DNA of 64,000 bases from WHSW01 sp963742205 (GTDB lineage: Bacteria > Actinomycetota > Thermoleophilia > Solirubrobacterales > 70-9). A program made the position numbers and the translations under genes. The notes under the pieces are model-generated. The model ran no database searches, was not told where the DNA came from, and was given only the letters and a program-made list of their open reading frames with translations. Where the stretch lies: the NCBI GenBank assembly GCA_963742205.1, contig CAVUKZ010000005.1:62001-126000 (forward strand), written 5' to 3'. Shown here in pieces: positions 1 through 10,012 of the stretch; within the stretch, counting starts at the first letter, position 1; each line of letters begins with the position of its first letter.

Positions 1-1
1 C

Positions 2-1046
2 GGCGCCGACCCAAGTCTGCTCGTCTTCGGGACCAAGAGCGGCTGTCGGAAGCTGTTTCGCGAGGAGGGCATCGCCCACCCCCGTGGTGCCGAGGACCTG
101 CGAAGCCGGGAGGAGATCGAGACGGCGCTCGCCGCGCTGCGGCGCGCGGAGCCATCGATGCGATCGGCGATCGTGAAGCTCAACGACGGCGTCGCCGGCG
201 CCGGGAACGCGACCGTCGACCTGACCGATCTTCCGGCACCGGGGGCGCCGGACGAAGCGGACGAGCTTTCGCGGCGGGTGATGGGGATGTCGTTGGAGAA
301 GGAGGGCCTGGCGCTCGACACCTACCTCGACAACTTCGCCGGGCAGGGCGGTGTGGTCGAGGAGCGGATTTTGGGCGTTGAATTCCGCAGCCCGAGCGTG
401 CAGCTTCGGGTCACGCCCTTGGGCGAGGTCGACCTGCTCTCGACCCACGACCAGGTCCTCGGCGGGCCGAGCGGCCAGCGCTATCTCGGCTGCCGCTTCC
501 CGGCGGACGCGGCGTACGCGAGCACGATCGCCGAACAGGCCGCAAGGCTCGGCGAGCGTCTAGCCCGCGAGGGCGTGCTCGGGCGGTTCGCGGTCGACTT
601 CGTCGCGGTCCGTGATGAGTCCGGCGGCTGGCGCTCGTACGCGATCGAGATCAATCTCCGCAAGGGCGGGACCACGCACCCTTACCTGACGCTGCAGTTC
701 CTAACCGATGGCACCTACGACGCCGGCGCGGGTGTCTTCAGGGCTCCTGGGGGAGAGCGAGAAGTTCCTCGTGGCCACCGACCACCTCGAGTCCCCGTCG
801 CTGCGAGGGCTACGGCACGTGGACCTCTTCGACGTCGTCGTACGCGATCACCTCCAGTTCGGCCAGATCAACCAGACGGGGATCGTCTTCCACAAGATGA
901 GCGCTCTCGCTGAGACCGGTCAACTTGGTCTGACCGCGATCGCGGACAGCCACGCGGAGGCGGAGGAGCTCTACGCCCGCGCGGAGCGGCGACTGCTCGA
1001 GGAGGCCGAGGCCGCGCTTGAGCCCGCGGCCTTGCCGGCGATCTGA
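2..1046 (+). CDS. Peptide ligase PGM1-like ATP-grasp protein (5' end missing, frameshifted)
   Basis: The reading frame is already open at the left edge, so the N-terminus lies outside the window. The visible part has the C-terminal ATP-grasp features of the family named after the pheganomycin peptide ligase PGM1: a lysine-containing strand (IVKLNDGVAGAGN), VVEERI, QLRVTPLGEVDLLSTHDQ and the Mg-binding segment FAVDFVAV...YAIEINLRKGG. Such enzymes join a carboxylate to an amine with ATP; the substrate here is unknown. One extra base near 735-745 breaks the frame: the upstream frame reaches TDGTYDAGAGVF and the downstream frame resumes at GLLGESEKFLVATDHLES and runs to the TGA at 1044-1046. Family assignment is from recognised motifs only. 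Confidence 0.65.
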
Positions 1047-1058
1047 ACGGTCCGCCCC

Positions 1059-1703
1059 TCAGGCGCGCAGGTAGGCCAGCACGGCAAGCACGCGGCGATG
1101 GTCCTGCGCGCTGGTGGCGAGCCCGAGCTTGGAGAAGATGCTGGTGACGTGCTTTTCGACCGCGCGCTCGGAGACGACGAGCTGCTTGGCGATCGCCTGG
1201 TTCGTGCGTCCCTCGGCCATCAGCTCCAGGACCTCGCGCTCGCGCGGGGTCAGCTCCGCAAGCGGGTCCTCGCGCCGGCGCCGGCCGAGCAGCTGCGAGA
1301 CCACCTCGGGGTCGAGCGCGGAGCCGCCGTCGGCGACCCGGCGCACGGCGTCGATGAACCGGTCGACCTCCGCGACCCGGTCCTTCAGCAGGTAGCCCAC
1401 GCCCTCGGCATCGTCGGCGAGCAGCTCCATCGCGTAGCTCTCCTCGACGTACTGGGAGAGCACGAGCACCGCCGTGCCGGGTAGCTCGGCGCGGATCTCC
1501 TGCGCGGCGCGGAGGCCGTCGTCGGTGTTCGACGGGGGCATGCGCACGTCGACCACGGCGATGTCCGGCTTGTGGGCGCGGACCTTGCGCACGAGCTCCT
1601 CGGCGTCGCCGGCCTGGCCGACGACCTCCATGCCCGCGTCCTCGAGCAGGCGGACGACGCCCGCCCGCAGCAGCACGGAGTCGTCGGCGACCACTACGCG
1701 CAC
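1059..1703 (-). CDS. NarL/LuxR-family response regulator
   Basis: A 214-residue cytoplasmic DNA-binding response regulator. The receiver domain (about residues 1-125) has the acidic pair in VVVADD, the phosphorylatable aspartate in IAVVDVRMPP, the conserved serine in VLVLSQYVEE and lysine in YLLKDRV. The LuxR/GerE helix-turn-helix follows at about 148-205 (LTPREREVLELMAEG, NQAIAKQLVVSERAVEKHV). The start is GTG and overlaps the TAG of the upstream kinase gene by 10 bases, so the two are probably translationally coupled and form a cognate pair. Targets are not visible; the divergent MMPL exporter at 3962 is an obvious candidate, by inference. Confidence 0.9.
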   Translation of the reverse strand: MRVVVADDSVLLRAGVVRLLEDAGMEVVGQAGDAEELVRKVRAHKPDIAVVDVRMPPSNTDDGLRAAQEIRAELPGTAVLVLSQYVEESYAMELLADDAEGVGYLLKDRVAEVDRFIDAVRRVADGGSALDPEVVSQLLGRRRREDPLAELTPREREVLELMAEGRTNQAIAKQLVVSERAVEKHVTSIFSKLGLATSAQDHRRVLAVLAYLRA

Positions 1704-3457
1704 GGGATCACCGCCCGCACCACGGTCCCGGCGCCGCGCGGGCTCGTGACCTCGAGCCGTCCGTCGAGCGCCGCGACGCGGTCGGCCAGCCCGCGCAGGC
1801 CCGAGCCGGCGGCGGGGTCGGCGCCGCCGATGCCGTCATCGCGGATCTCGACCTCCACCCGGCCGTTGACGCGGCTGACGCTGACCTCGGCGCGGGACGC
1901 GTTCGCGTACCGGGCGACGTTGGTGAGCGCCTCGGCGACGACGAAGTACGAGGCCGACTCGACCGCGGGGGGCAGGCGCTCCGCCGACGGAGCCTCCAGC
2001 TCGCACCGGCAGCGGCGCCCGGCCCGCGAGCGCCTCGAGCGCGGGTTGCAGGCCCCGGTCGCTCAGCACGGCGGGGTGGAGGCCGCGGGCGAGCTCGCGC
2101 AGCTCGCCGGTCGCGTCGGCGAGCTCCGTGGCGCTCTCCTCGAGCAGCTCCTTGGCGGCGGCCGGGTCGGTGTCGAGCTTGGAGGACGCGAGGCGGAGGT
2201 TGAGCGCCAGGGAGACGAGCCGCTGCTGGGCGCCGTCGTGGAGGTCGCGCTCCAGACGCCGGCGCTCCTCGTCGGCCGCCTCGACGATGCGCGCCCGCGA
2301 GGCGCGGAGCTCCTCGACCCGCGCGCGGAGCTCGACGTTGAGGCGCTCGTTCTCGAGCGCGAGGCTGGCGGCGGCGCCGACCGTCTCGACGAGCTCGCGC
2401 TCGGCGTCGAGCGCGGAGTCGTGGCAGATCATCGCCACCGGGCGCCCGTCGTGCTCGACCGGCGTGCACGTCGTGTCGCCCCCACGCGCGGGCAGCTCGA
2501 CCGGGTGCCCGGCGCCGTCGACGTAGCGTTCCTGCTCGGAGACCCAGTAGGCCAGCGAGAGCGAAGGGTCGCCGAGGGCCTCGGCGAGCGCGTCGCGCAG
2601 GTCCCGGCGCTGGTCGACCTCGCCGAGGCGGGTGACGAGATCGCTGACCGCGTCGGCGCGCGACAGACGCGAGCGCAGCAGGCCGATCAGGAACGCGAAC
2701 GGGACCGAGGCCATCGCGGCCGAGCCGAGCGCGTCGACCACGTCCTCGGCGGTGCCGTCCGGGAAGCCACTGATATCACCGACGAGGCTCAGCCCGAGCA
2801 GAAACGCGGTGGCGGTTCCGGCCAGCAGCACCGGCGCGAGCGCGCGGCGGGTCGCCGAGGAGGCCGAGCGCCAGCGGCGGATCAGCAGCACCGCGATCGC
2901 GGTGAGGCCGAAGACCCCGATGAGCGCCTGGACTCCGAAGATGATTCCGGCGACCGTGGGCTGGTCGCTGATCATCAGCGGGTTTTGCGGGCAGCCGTTG
3001 CAGACGTCCGGATCGGTGGTGTCGAGGAAGAGGTTCCCGAGCAGCAGCATCACGGTGGTGTCGAAGTAGGCGATGCCGACGAGGACGCGCTCCCACCGGG
3101 TCTCGCAGCCGTCCCGAGGGGAACGCGACCAGCATGTGCAGGAGCAGCGCGTACGGGAGCGCGTTGACCATCCCGCCGATCGCGAACAGGGTCGGGTTGT
3201 CGGAGGCGATCAGCGCGGCGCCGAACCAGACGAAGCCGACCGCCGTCATGAGGGCGCCGAAGCGGTTCTCGGGCCGCCGCCACCACGCGAACAGCCCGGT
3301 GCCGATGAACGACCAGCCGATCAACGGCGTGAACACGACGCCCTCGCTCTGGACCGAGTCGAGGTGGTCGCTGGAGACGACGAGCGGCGACGGCGACGAC
3401 GCCGGCGGCGAGCCCCGCGAGGCCGAGGCCGATCAGCGCCAGGCGCAGCGACCTCAA
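1694..3457 (-). CDS. Membrane sensor histidine kinase (HisKA_3 type), frameshifted
   Basis: The roughly 585-residue product has several N-terminal membrane helices (LALIGLGLAGLAAGVVAVA; GWSFIGTGLFAWW; further hydrophobic stretches up to about residue 235), a GAF-like linker, then the dimerisation/phosphoacceptor helix ERRRLERDLHDGAQQR (histidine about residue 404) and a HATPase with N, G1 and G2 boxes (VVAEALTNVARYANA, IRDDGIGG, GSGLRGLADRV). It should phosphorylate the LuxR regulator downstream. Start TTG at 3457 overlaps the TGA of the receiver gene upstream (TTGA). Single extra bases near 3400, 3110 and 2000 split the frame; deleting them gives one uninterrupted kinase, so I treat it as intact. 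Confidence 0.85.
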
Positions 3458-3804
3458 ATGAGGAGCTCCGCGATCGTCGCGCCGGAGAGCTGGTCCTTGG
3501 GGAGGAAGCCGCTCGCGCCGCTGCGCGCGAGCAGCTCGCGCGAGTCCGACCAGTCGCGGCTGGAGGTGAGCACGACGGCGGGTCCGCCGTCCGCGCCCGT
3601 GATCTGCGCGGCGACCTCGAACCCGTCGAGGTCCGGAAGCTGGACGTCGAGCAGCACCAGGTCCGGGTGCAGGCGCCGCGCCTCGTCCACGGCCGACCGT
3701 CCGTCGGCCGCCTCGCCCACGACCTCGTAGCCGTCCGCCTCGAGCAGCAGCCGGGCGCGGGAGCGAAACCCCTGGTGATCGTCGACGACGAGGACGGTCG
3801 GCAT
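3454..3804 (-). CDS. Stand-alone receiver-domain response regulator
   Basis: A 116-residue single-domain receiver: TVLVVDDHQGF, phosphoacceptor aspartate in LVLLDVQLPDLDG, threonine/serine in VVLTSSRDW and lysine in GFLPKDQL. There is no output domain, so it acts through protein contacts, perhaps as a phosphate sink or relay for the kinase that follows with a 1-base-offset TTGA overlap. It is the first gene of a receiver-kinase-regulator operon. The ATG at 3804 is preceded 6 nt upstream by GACAAT, a plausible -10, so the message may be leaderless. The 157-bp gap to the divergent exporter gene (3805-3961) is the only promoter region for both. Confidence 0.85.
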   Translation of the reverse strand: MPTVLVVDDHQGFRSRARLLLEADGYEVVGEAADGRSAVDEARRLHPDLVLLDVQLPDLDGFEVAAQITGADGGPAVVLTSSRDWSDSRELLARSGASGFLPKDQLSGATIAELLI

Positions 3805-3961
3805 GGGCCGATTGTCGCGCAGCTCGGAGTCGATTCCCATACGGGTAGCCGCACCCCCCGGATCGGTCGTCCGCCCCGGCAAACGCCTGCTGTCCGCATT
3901 GGAGCGCGGCCCGGCCGCTGGGACGCTGGCGGCGATGACCACCCGACCCGGAGGAGTGACC

Positions 3962-6159
3962 ATGAACCGCACCAACATCGCATCACGAGCCGCCAGCTGG
4001 AGCGCGCGGCATCGTCGCGCGGCGATCCTCGGCTGGATCGCCTTCGTCGTGCTCTCGCTCGGCATCGGCAGCGCGATCGGCACCCAGAACATCGCCGACG
4101 AGGACCAGGGCACCGGCGACTCCCGCACCGCCGACCGCATCCTGGCCGACGCCGGCTTCCCCGACGACGCCTCCGAGCAGGTGTTCATCCAGTCGCGCGG
4201 CGACCTGAACGCCGGCGATCCCGAGTTCCGGGCCGCGATCCGCGACGTCGAGTCCCGGCTCGCGGAGGTTCCCCACGTGGCGGAGGTGAAGTCTCCACTC
4301 GAGGCCGGCAACGGCGACCAGATCTCCGCCGACGGCAGCGCGGCGCTGGTGACGTTCGAGCTCCGCGGCGACGACGACCAGACGGCGGAGCGCGTGGACG
4401 CGGCGGAGGCCGCGGTCGCCGAGGTCCAGGACGCGCATCCCGAGCTCCGGGTCGAGGAGTTCGGCGACGCCAGCCTCGAGACAGGCCGCCTCGGCGAGCC
4501 TCGACGAGGACTTCCAGCGCGCCGAGTTCCTGTCGCTGCCGCTCACGCTGCTGATCCTCGTGGTCGCTTTCGGCGCCCTGGTCGCGGCCGGCGTGCCGCT
4601 GCTCCTCGGGCTCACCGCCGTGATGGCGACGCTCGGGCTCCTGGCCCCCGTGAGCCAGCTGTTCCCGGTCGACGAGATGATCAGCTCGGTGATCCTGCTG
4701 GTCGGGCTCGCCGTGGGCGTCGACTACTCGCTGTTCTACCTGCGCCGCCAGCGCGCCGAGCGCCACAAGGGGCACTCCAACGACCGGGCGCTGGAGATCG
4801 CCGCCGCGACCTCCGGCCGGGCCGTGCTCGTCTCCGGGATGACCGTCGCGATCGCCATGGCCGGCATGTTCCTGACCGGGAGCGCGACCTTCATGTCGTT
4901 CGCGATCGGCACGATCATGGTCGTCGGCGTGGCCGTGCTCGGGTCGCTCACCGTGCTGCCGGCGGTGCTGTCGAAGCTCGGCGACCGCGTTGAGAAGGGG
5001 CGCATCCCCTTCCTACACCGCCTCCGCCGTGCCGACGGCGAGTCGCGGGCCTGGAACGCGATCCTCGATCGCGTCCTGCGCCGCCCGCTGGTCTCGGCGG
5101 TCGCGGCCGCCGGCCTGCTGGTCGCGCTCGCGATCCCGGCGCTGCACATGAACACCAAGGAGTCCGGTTCGGACGGCCTGCCGCAGGATCTGCCGATCGT
5201 GCAGACCTACGACCGGATCCAGGCCGAGTTCCCCGGCAGCCCGCTGCCGGCCGAGGTCGTCGTCTCCGCCGACGACGTCAACACACCCGAGGTCGCCGGC
5301 GCGGTGCGCGAGTTGCGCGGGCAGGCGATCGACACGGGCCTCATGAACGATCCGGTGAACGTGACGGACAAACGACCGCGGCGATGTCGCCGTGGTCACG
5401 ATCCCGATGGCCGGATCGGGCACGGACGACCGCTCGATCAAGGCGCTGACCTCGCTGCGCGAGGACGTGATCCCGGCAACGCTCGGCCAGGTCGACGGCG
5501 TCGACGCGTACGTCACCGGGGTCACCGCCGGCTCCGAGGACTTCAACGAGCAGATGAGCAGCAGCGCGCCGCTCGTCTTCGCGTTCGTCCTCGGACTCGC
5601 GTTCATGCTCCTGTTGGCCACCTTCCGCTCGATCGTGATCGCGCTGAAGGCGATCGTGCTCAACCTGCTCTCCGTGGCCGCGGCCTACGGGGTGCTGGTC
5701 TGGGTGTTCCAGGAGGGCCACCTCGAGTCGCTGCTGGGCTTCGAGTCCAACGGCGGAATCGTCTCGTGGCTGCCGCTGTTCCTGTTCGTGCTCCTGTTCG
5801 GCCTCTCGATGGACTACCACGTGTTCATCATCAGCCGGATCCGGGAGGCGTACGACGGCGGCATGAGCACGGACGACGCCGTCGCCCACGGGATCAAGTC
5901 GACGGCCGGCGTGGTCACCAGCGCCGCCGTGGTCATGATCGCCGTGTTCTCGGTGTTCGCGACCCTCGGGCTGCTCGACTTCAAGCAGATGGGAGTCGGG
6001 CTGGCGGTGGCGGTGCTGATCGACGCGACCATCGTCCGGGCGGTGCTGCTGCCGGCGACGATGAAGCTGCTCGGCGACCGCAACTGGTACCTGCCGAGCT
6101 GGCTCGGCTGGCTGCCGCGCGTGAGCGCCGAGCCGCAGGTCGAGGGCGCCCGCGCCTAA
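3962..6159 (+). CDS. MMPL/RND-family transporter, frameshifted
   Basis: An inner-membrane transporter of about 730 residues with the two-halves MMPL layout. One N-terminal helix (AAILGWIAFVVLSLGIG) is followed by an extracytoplasmic domain and a six-helix bundle containing VGLAVGVDYSLFYLRR. The second half repeats this: IPALHMNTKESGSDGLP, then a six-helix bundle with FGLSMDYHVFIISRIREA. The Asp-Tyr pair in each half (GVDYSLF, SMDYHVF) is the family's proton-relay signature. Start chosen at ATG 3962 because GGAGGAG lies 7 nt upstream. Extra bases near 4483 (an A before CAGGCC) and near 5373 (an A in AAA) break the frame; removing them restores continuous helices. Substrate unknown (lipid or drug export is usual for the family). 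Confidence 0.9.
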
Positions 6160-6170
6160 GCCGGCCCGCC

Positions 6171-6218
6171 CCGAACGCCCCGGAGTCACCCTCGTCGGGT
6201 CCACTCCGGGGCGTTCGG
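6171..6218 (+). terminator. Strong stem-loop after the MMPL gene
   Basis: CCGAACGCCCCGGAGT (6171-6186) is perfectly complementary to 6203-6218, giving a 16-bp stem with a 16-nt loop 11 bases after the transporter stop. No T-run follows, as is usual for actinobacterial terminators. It could serve both the transporter and the small minus-strand remnant that ends at 6228. Confidence 0.6.
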
Positions 6219-6227
6219 CGGGCGGCG

Positions 6228-6323
6228 CTAACGGTTCTCGAGCACGGTGACCTCGGAGGCGTTGTTGTCGCTGACGACGAGGTCGTCGTCCGCATCGCCG
6301 TCGAGGTCGGCTCCCCTTGCCAT
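6228..6323 (-). pseudogene. 31-codon FG-GAP/VCBS-repeat remnant
   Basis: A short minus-strand frame (ATG 6323, TAG 6228) encodes a peptide with the calcium-binding loop and strand pattern of one FG-GAP/VCBS repeat: DLDGDADDDLVVSDNN followed by SEVTVLENR. Such repeats normally occur as four to seven copies in large secreted beta-propeller proteins. Here an in-frame TAG lies just upstream of the ATG and no other repeat is visible, so this looks like the last repeat of a deleted gene. Expression is doubtful. Confidence 0.4.
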
Positions 6324-6359
6324 GGCACGAGCCTAACGCCGATACTGAGGTCGTCGCAG

Positions 6360-7881
6360 ATGGCCGAGGCGCTCTCCAGACGCGAGCTGCTGCGGCTCGG
6401 CGCGCTCGGCGGAGCGGGCCTCGTTCTGGGGCCGCACCTGCTCGGGTGCGGCGGCGACTCCGAGCGGTCGGCGCCGCGGATCGTCGTCGTCGGCGCCGGC
6501 CTCGCCGGCCTCTCTTGCGCCTACCGGTTGCAGCAGCGCGGGCTCGCGTGCTCGGTGTACGAGGCGAACCCGGAGCGGATCGGCGGCCGCTGCTGGACGG
6601 CGCGCGAGTTCGCGGGCGGACAGACGGCCGAGCATGGGGGGGAGTTCATCGACTCGCGCCACAAGCGAATCCGCGCGCTCGCGAAGCAATTCGGGTTTGA
6701 GCTCACCGATCTGTACCGAGTTTCAATCCGGCAATCCGCGCTGTGGCTGAACGGGCGCGTCATCGCGCGACTCGAACCCCGGCAGTCCGCGGTTGTGGCT
6801 CAACGGCGCCCGGCGCCATCGTCGCGAGCTGCGCTCGAGCCGCAGCGTGTTCCAGCGCCGGATCGAGGCGGCGGCACGCCGCGTAGGGCCGTACGGCTAC
6901 TCCGACGCAACCCCGGCGGCCCGCGCCTTCGATCAGCTCACAGTCGCCGACTGGCTCGACGACAACTGCCCGGGCGGCAGCCGTGGGAAGCAGGGGCAGC
7001 TGGTGTGGGCCGAGATGGCAAGCGAGTTTGGCCTCGACGCCGACCGGCTCAGCGCCCTCAACCTCTTCTACGAGTTCGTCGAGAACACGCCCGGCGCCGA
7101 CGAGCGCTTCCACGTCCGCGGAGGCAACGACCAGATCGTCCACGGGCTCGCGGGGCAGCTGCCCGACGGGACGGTCCGGCTCGGGGCGGTGCTGGAGGCG
7201 CTCTTCGAGCGGGCCGATGGCAGCTACGGGATGCGTTTCGGTGGCGTGGCCGACGAGGTGGTCGCCGACCGGGTCGTGCTCGCGATCCCGTTCACGACCC
7301 TGCGCCGGGTCGATCTAGGCGGCGCGGGTCTCAGCGCCAAGAAGCGGCGCTGCATCGACGAGCTCGGGATGGGTACGAACGCCAAGGTGCTGATGCAGTT
7401 CGAGCGCCGGCCGCAGGCCTTCGGCGACTGGAACGGCTACCTGGTCAGCGACGCGCCCTTTCTCTACACCTGGGAGAGCACCCTGGGCGAGCCCGGGCGG
7501 AGCTCGATCGTCACCACCTATTTCGGCGGCCGCTCCGGCGCCGCGGGCCTCGCGGCCAGCGGTCCGCACGCGCCGACCGTCGAGCGCGAGGTCCGCCGCA
7601 ATCTCACCAGCCTCGGCCAGGACGGTTCCATGGGGCTGGGCGGCATCCGCCGCGGCTTCGGCGGCCGGGCGTGGACCGACCGGTGGGTCTCCGACCCGTG
7701 GGCGCGCGGCTCGTACGCCGCCTACCTGCCGGGCCAGTACACGCGCTACTACGGGTACGTCGGCAAGCCCGAGGGCGCGATCCACTTCGCCGGCGAGCAC
7801 ACGGCGCTCGCCAATCAGGGTTACCTGGAGGGCGCGGTCGCATCGGGCGAGCGCGCGGCCGCGGAGATCGCCGCCGCCTAG
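6360..7881 (+). CDS. Tat-exported FAD-dependent amine oxidase (lipoprotein), frameshifted
   Basis: A flavin monoamine-oxidase-type protein of about 500 residues. The N-terminus has a twin-arginine motif (SRRELLRLG), a hydrophobic stretch and a lipobox-like LLGC, so export by Tat and lipid anchoring are likely. The Rossmann FAD motif is IVVVGAGLAGLSCAYRL with EANPERIGGRCW, and the C-terminal FAD site is GAIHFAGEHTALANQGYLEGA. It should oxidise a primary or secondary amine outside the membrane. Around 6730-6830 the frame changes across what looks like an imperfect short duplication: LWLNG occurs twice in different frames, at about 6741 and 6795. Its stop codon overlaps the stop of the convergent dipeptidase gene. 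Confidence 0.85.
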
Positions 7882-9900
7882 CGCCGCGCGCGGGCCAGCT
7901 CCCACATCTGCAGGTAGGCCTCCGCGGAGCGGAACAGCGTCTTCATCGCCGCCGGCCCGTCGGGGCCGCGCTGCATCTCGGCGAGCAGGTCGGCGAAGAG
8001 GCCGTAATGGGCGACGCCGTCCGTGTTGAGGTCGAAGAAGCGATCGCCGCTGTGCTGGCGGGTGAAGCTCATCCTGCCGTCGTACGACTTGAAGGGATAC
8101 GCCAGCGGGTTCTGCGCCGCATCGTCGGGCGGGCCGGGCAGGGAGGAGAAGCCGCCGGTGTCGGTGCCCAGGCCGACCCCGAAGTAGTGCCTCGGGCTGC
8201 GGTAGGCCCGGAAGCCCAGCAGCTTGCGGGCGAGGTCCGGGGCGGCGTCGGGCGTCGCCGATCCCAGGCCGCCGTTGCGATAGAGGGTGCGGAGCTCCTT
8301 CGGGGTCCACGACCCGCCGGTGCCCGTGTGCCCGGAGACGACCGGGTAGTGGTGCTGGGCAGCGATCTTCGAGCACCCGGTCGCGGGCGAGCTCGCTCAT
8401 GTGGTCGACCTCGATCAGCATTCCGGCGTCGATCATCCGCCGGACGAGGTAGGCGCCGAGCTTGGTCAGCCCCTTGGTGTTGCACTGCTTGCCCTCGGGG
8501 TACTCCGGCATCGGCGGGATGTCGGCCGCCGCCGGGAAGAACTGGCCCAGGATCTGGGTCTCGACCGGCCCGATCGTGTTCACCTCCTCGCCCTGGCTCG
8601 GGTCGGGGCAGGGGCCGGTGTTGAAGTAGTGGCCGGTCTCGACCTGGTTGAAGATGTTGATGAAGACGCCCTTCGTGCCGCCCTCGAGCGCGGACCCGGC
8701 GAAGGCGTTGTCGACCCAGTGGGCGATGAACAGGGTGCTGACCCCGAGGCGGCGCATCCTCGTCAGCCCGTGGTCGACGTCGGCGCGATCGCATCCGGCG
8801 GGCTCCGAGCAGCCGAAGAGGTCGGAGGACTCGACGCCGACCACGACGGCGAGCTTGCCCCGCTCGATCACCTCCCGCGCCTGCCGCGGGTTGCGGACCA
8901 GCCGGAACCAGCCGCTGCCAGGGCCACCGCTCTGCGCGTCGACGTAGTCCTGCAGGTCCTGGAGCTCCTGGATCTCGAGCTTGATCGTGTGGGTCTCGTC
9001 GCAGGAGTGCGAGCGCACGGGCTCGATCCGGCAGATGGGCGCGTCCTCGACCGTCTGCGCGACCACGAGCCGCAGGCCGGCGTCGTAGGCGCGCTGGAGC
9101 CACGTGTAATAGACCTGCTGGTGGGTGTTGGTGTCGTTCGTCGGCCACCCGGCGAACGTCGGCCACCCGTGGGTGTCGTGCGTGCCGAAGGGGAGCCCGG
9201 TGCGGAGCAGGTTCCCGGTCACGTCGTCGCTGCCGTCGGCGCCGTGATCGTCCTCGTCGTGTCCGAGCGCCTCGGTGATCCCGAAGCGGTCGAACGGCTC
9301 GCCGTGGATGACGCGCCCGCCGGCGCGCAGGTCCGCGGTGATGTGGAGGTGCGTGTCGGCGAACCCGAACACCGTCCCGTCGGGGTTGGTGCCCCGGAAC
9401 GGCCGGCCGGTCGCCCCGGGCCCGGCCTCTGGATAGGGGCGACAGCCGTTGGTGGCGAGCAGCCGAAACGCTGAGCCGTGTCGCCGCAGACGCAGCGACC
9501 CGTCCTGTGTGATCGCGAGCTCCCGCTTGCCGTTGCGTAGCGTGGCGGACGAGTTCCGCGACTGAGTCACCACCTTCCACTCGGCGCTCGATCCTGGGAT
9601 CGAACCGGCCGTTACCCCGCCACCGCTCGCGGTCAGCAGGCGGCCCGCGGAGTCGGAGAGCATGTAGCGAGAGCCGAGCGTGGTCGGCTTGAGCCAGAAG
9701 GGCTCGGCGGCGTTCCGAGTCCCGGCGCGGTAGGTGCCGTCGACGAACTCGAGCGCCCGACCGCGGTCGGGCGTCGCGACCGCGAAGCAGTCGTTCGCGA
9801 GCCCCGGCGCGGCGGAGGCGGGCTCCACGGCCACTCCGAGCACCAAGGCGACGACGCAGAAACCCGCCAGCCCGAACCTCCGATCACCCGCCGTGATCAC
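7878..9900 (-). CDS. Secreted M19-type (membrane dipeptidase) zinc peptidase, frameshifted
   Basis: About 670 residues: signal peptide (LAGFCVVALVLGVAVEPASA), an N-terminal module of about 150 residues with beta-rich, ricin-like or fascin-like character, then a dipeptidase barrel. Visible metal-site motifs are FADTHLHI, the glutamate in VVVGVESSDLFG, and HMSELARDRVLE and VVSGHTGTGGSW further on. Members cleave dipeptides or related amides outside the cell. An extra A near 8369 (CTCGAAGATC) shifts the frame; removing it reads LEIAAQHHYPVVSGHTG. GTG 9900 is chosen as start because TATAGT (9908-9913, minus strand) lies 7 nt upstream, as in other leaderless genes here; longer forms starting up to 10005 are possible. 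Confidence 0.82.
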
Positions 9901-10012
9901 CGTGCCGACTATATGCCCGCGTCTGCGTTTTCGCGACCGAGAAACCCTGGGCTTCCGCCCGTGTTGAGGCATGGGAGTGGCATCCATCGACAGAATCAGG
10001 CACAATGGCGGC

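Noticed and set aside
1572..3167. 531-codon plus-strand frame opposite the histidine kinase
   Set aside because: Arg/Glu/Ala-rich shadow of the kinase with no motif.
4560..8624. Continuous 1354-codon frame apparently fusing an MMPL transporter to an amine oxidase
   Set aside because: Created by frameshifts in both genes; the segment between (about 5380-6360) is shadow sequence while the real transporter continues in another frame to 6159.
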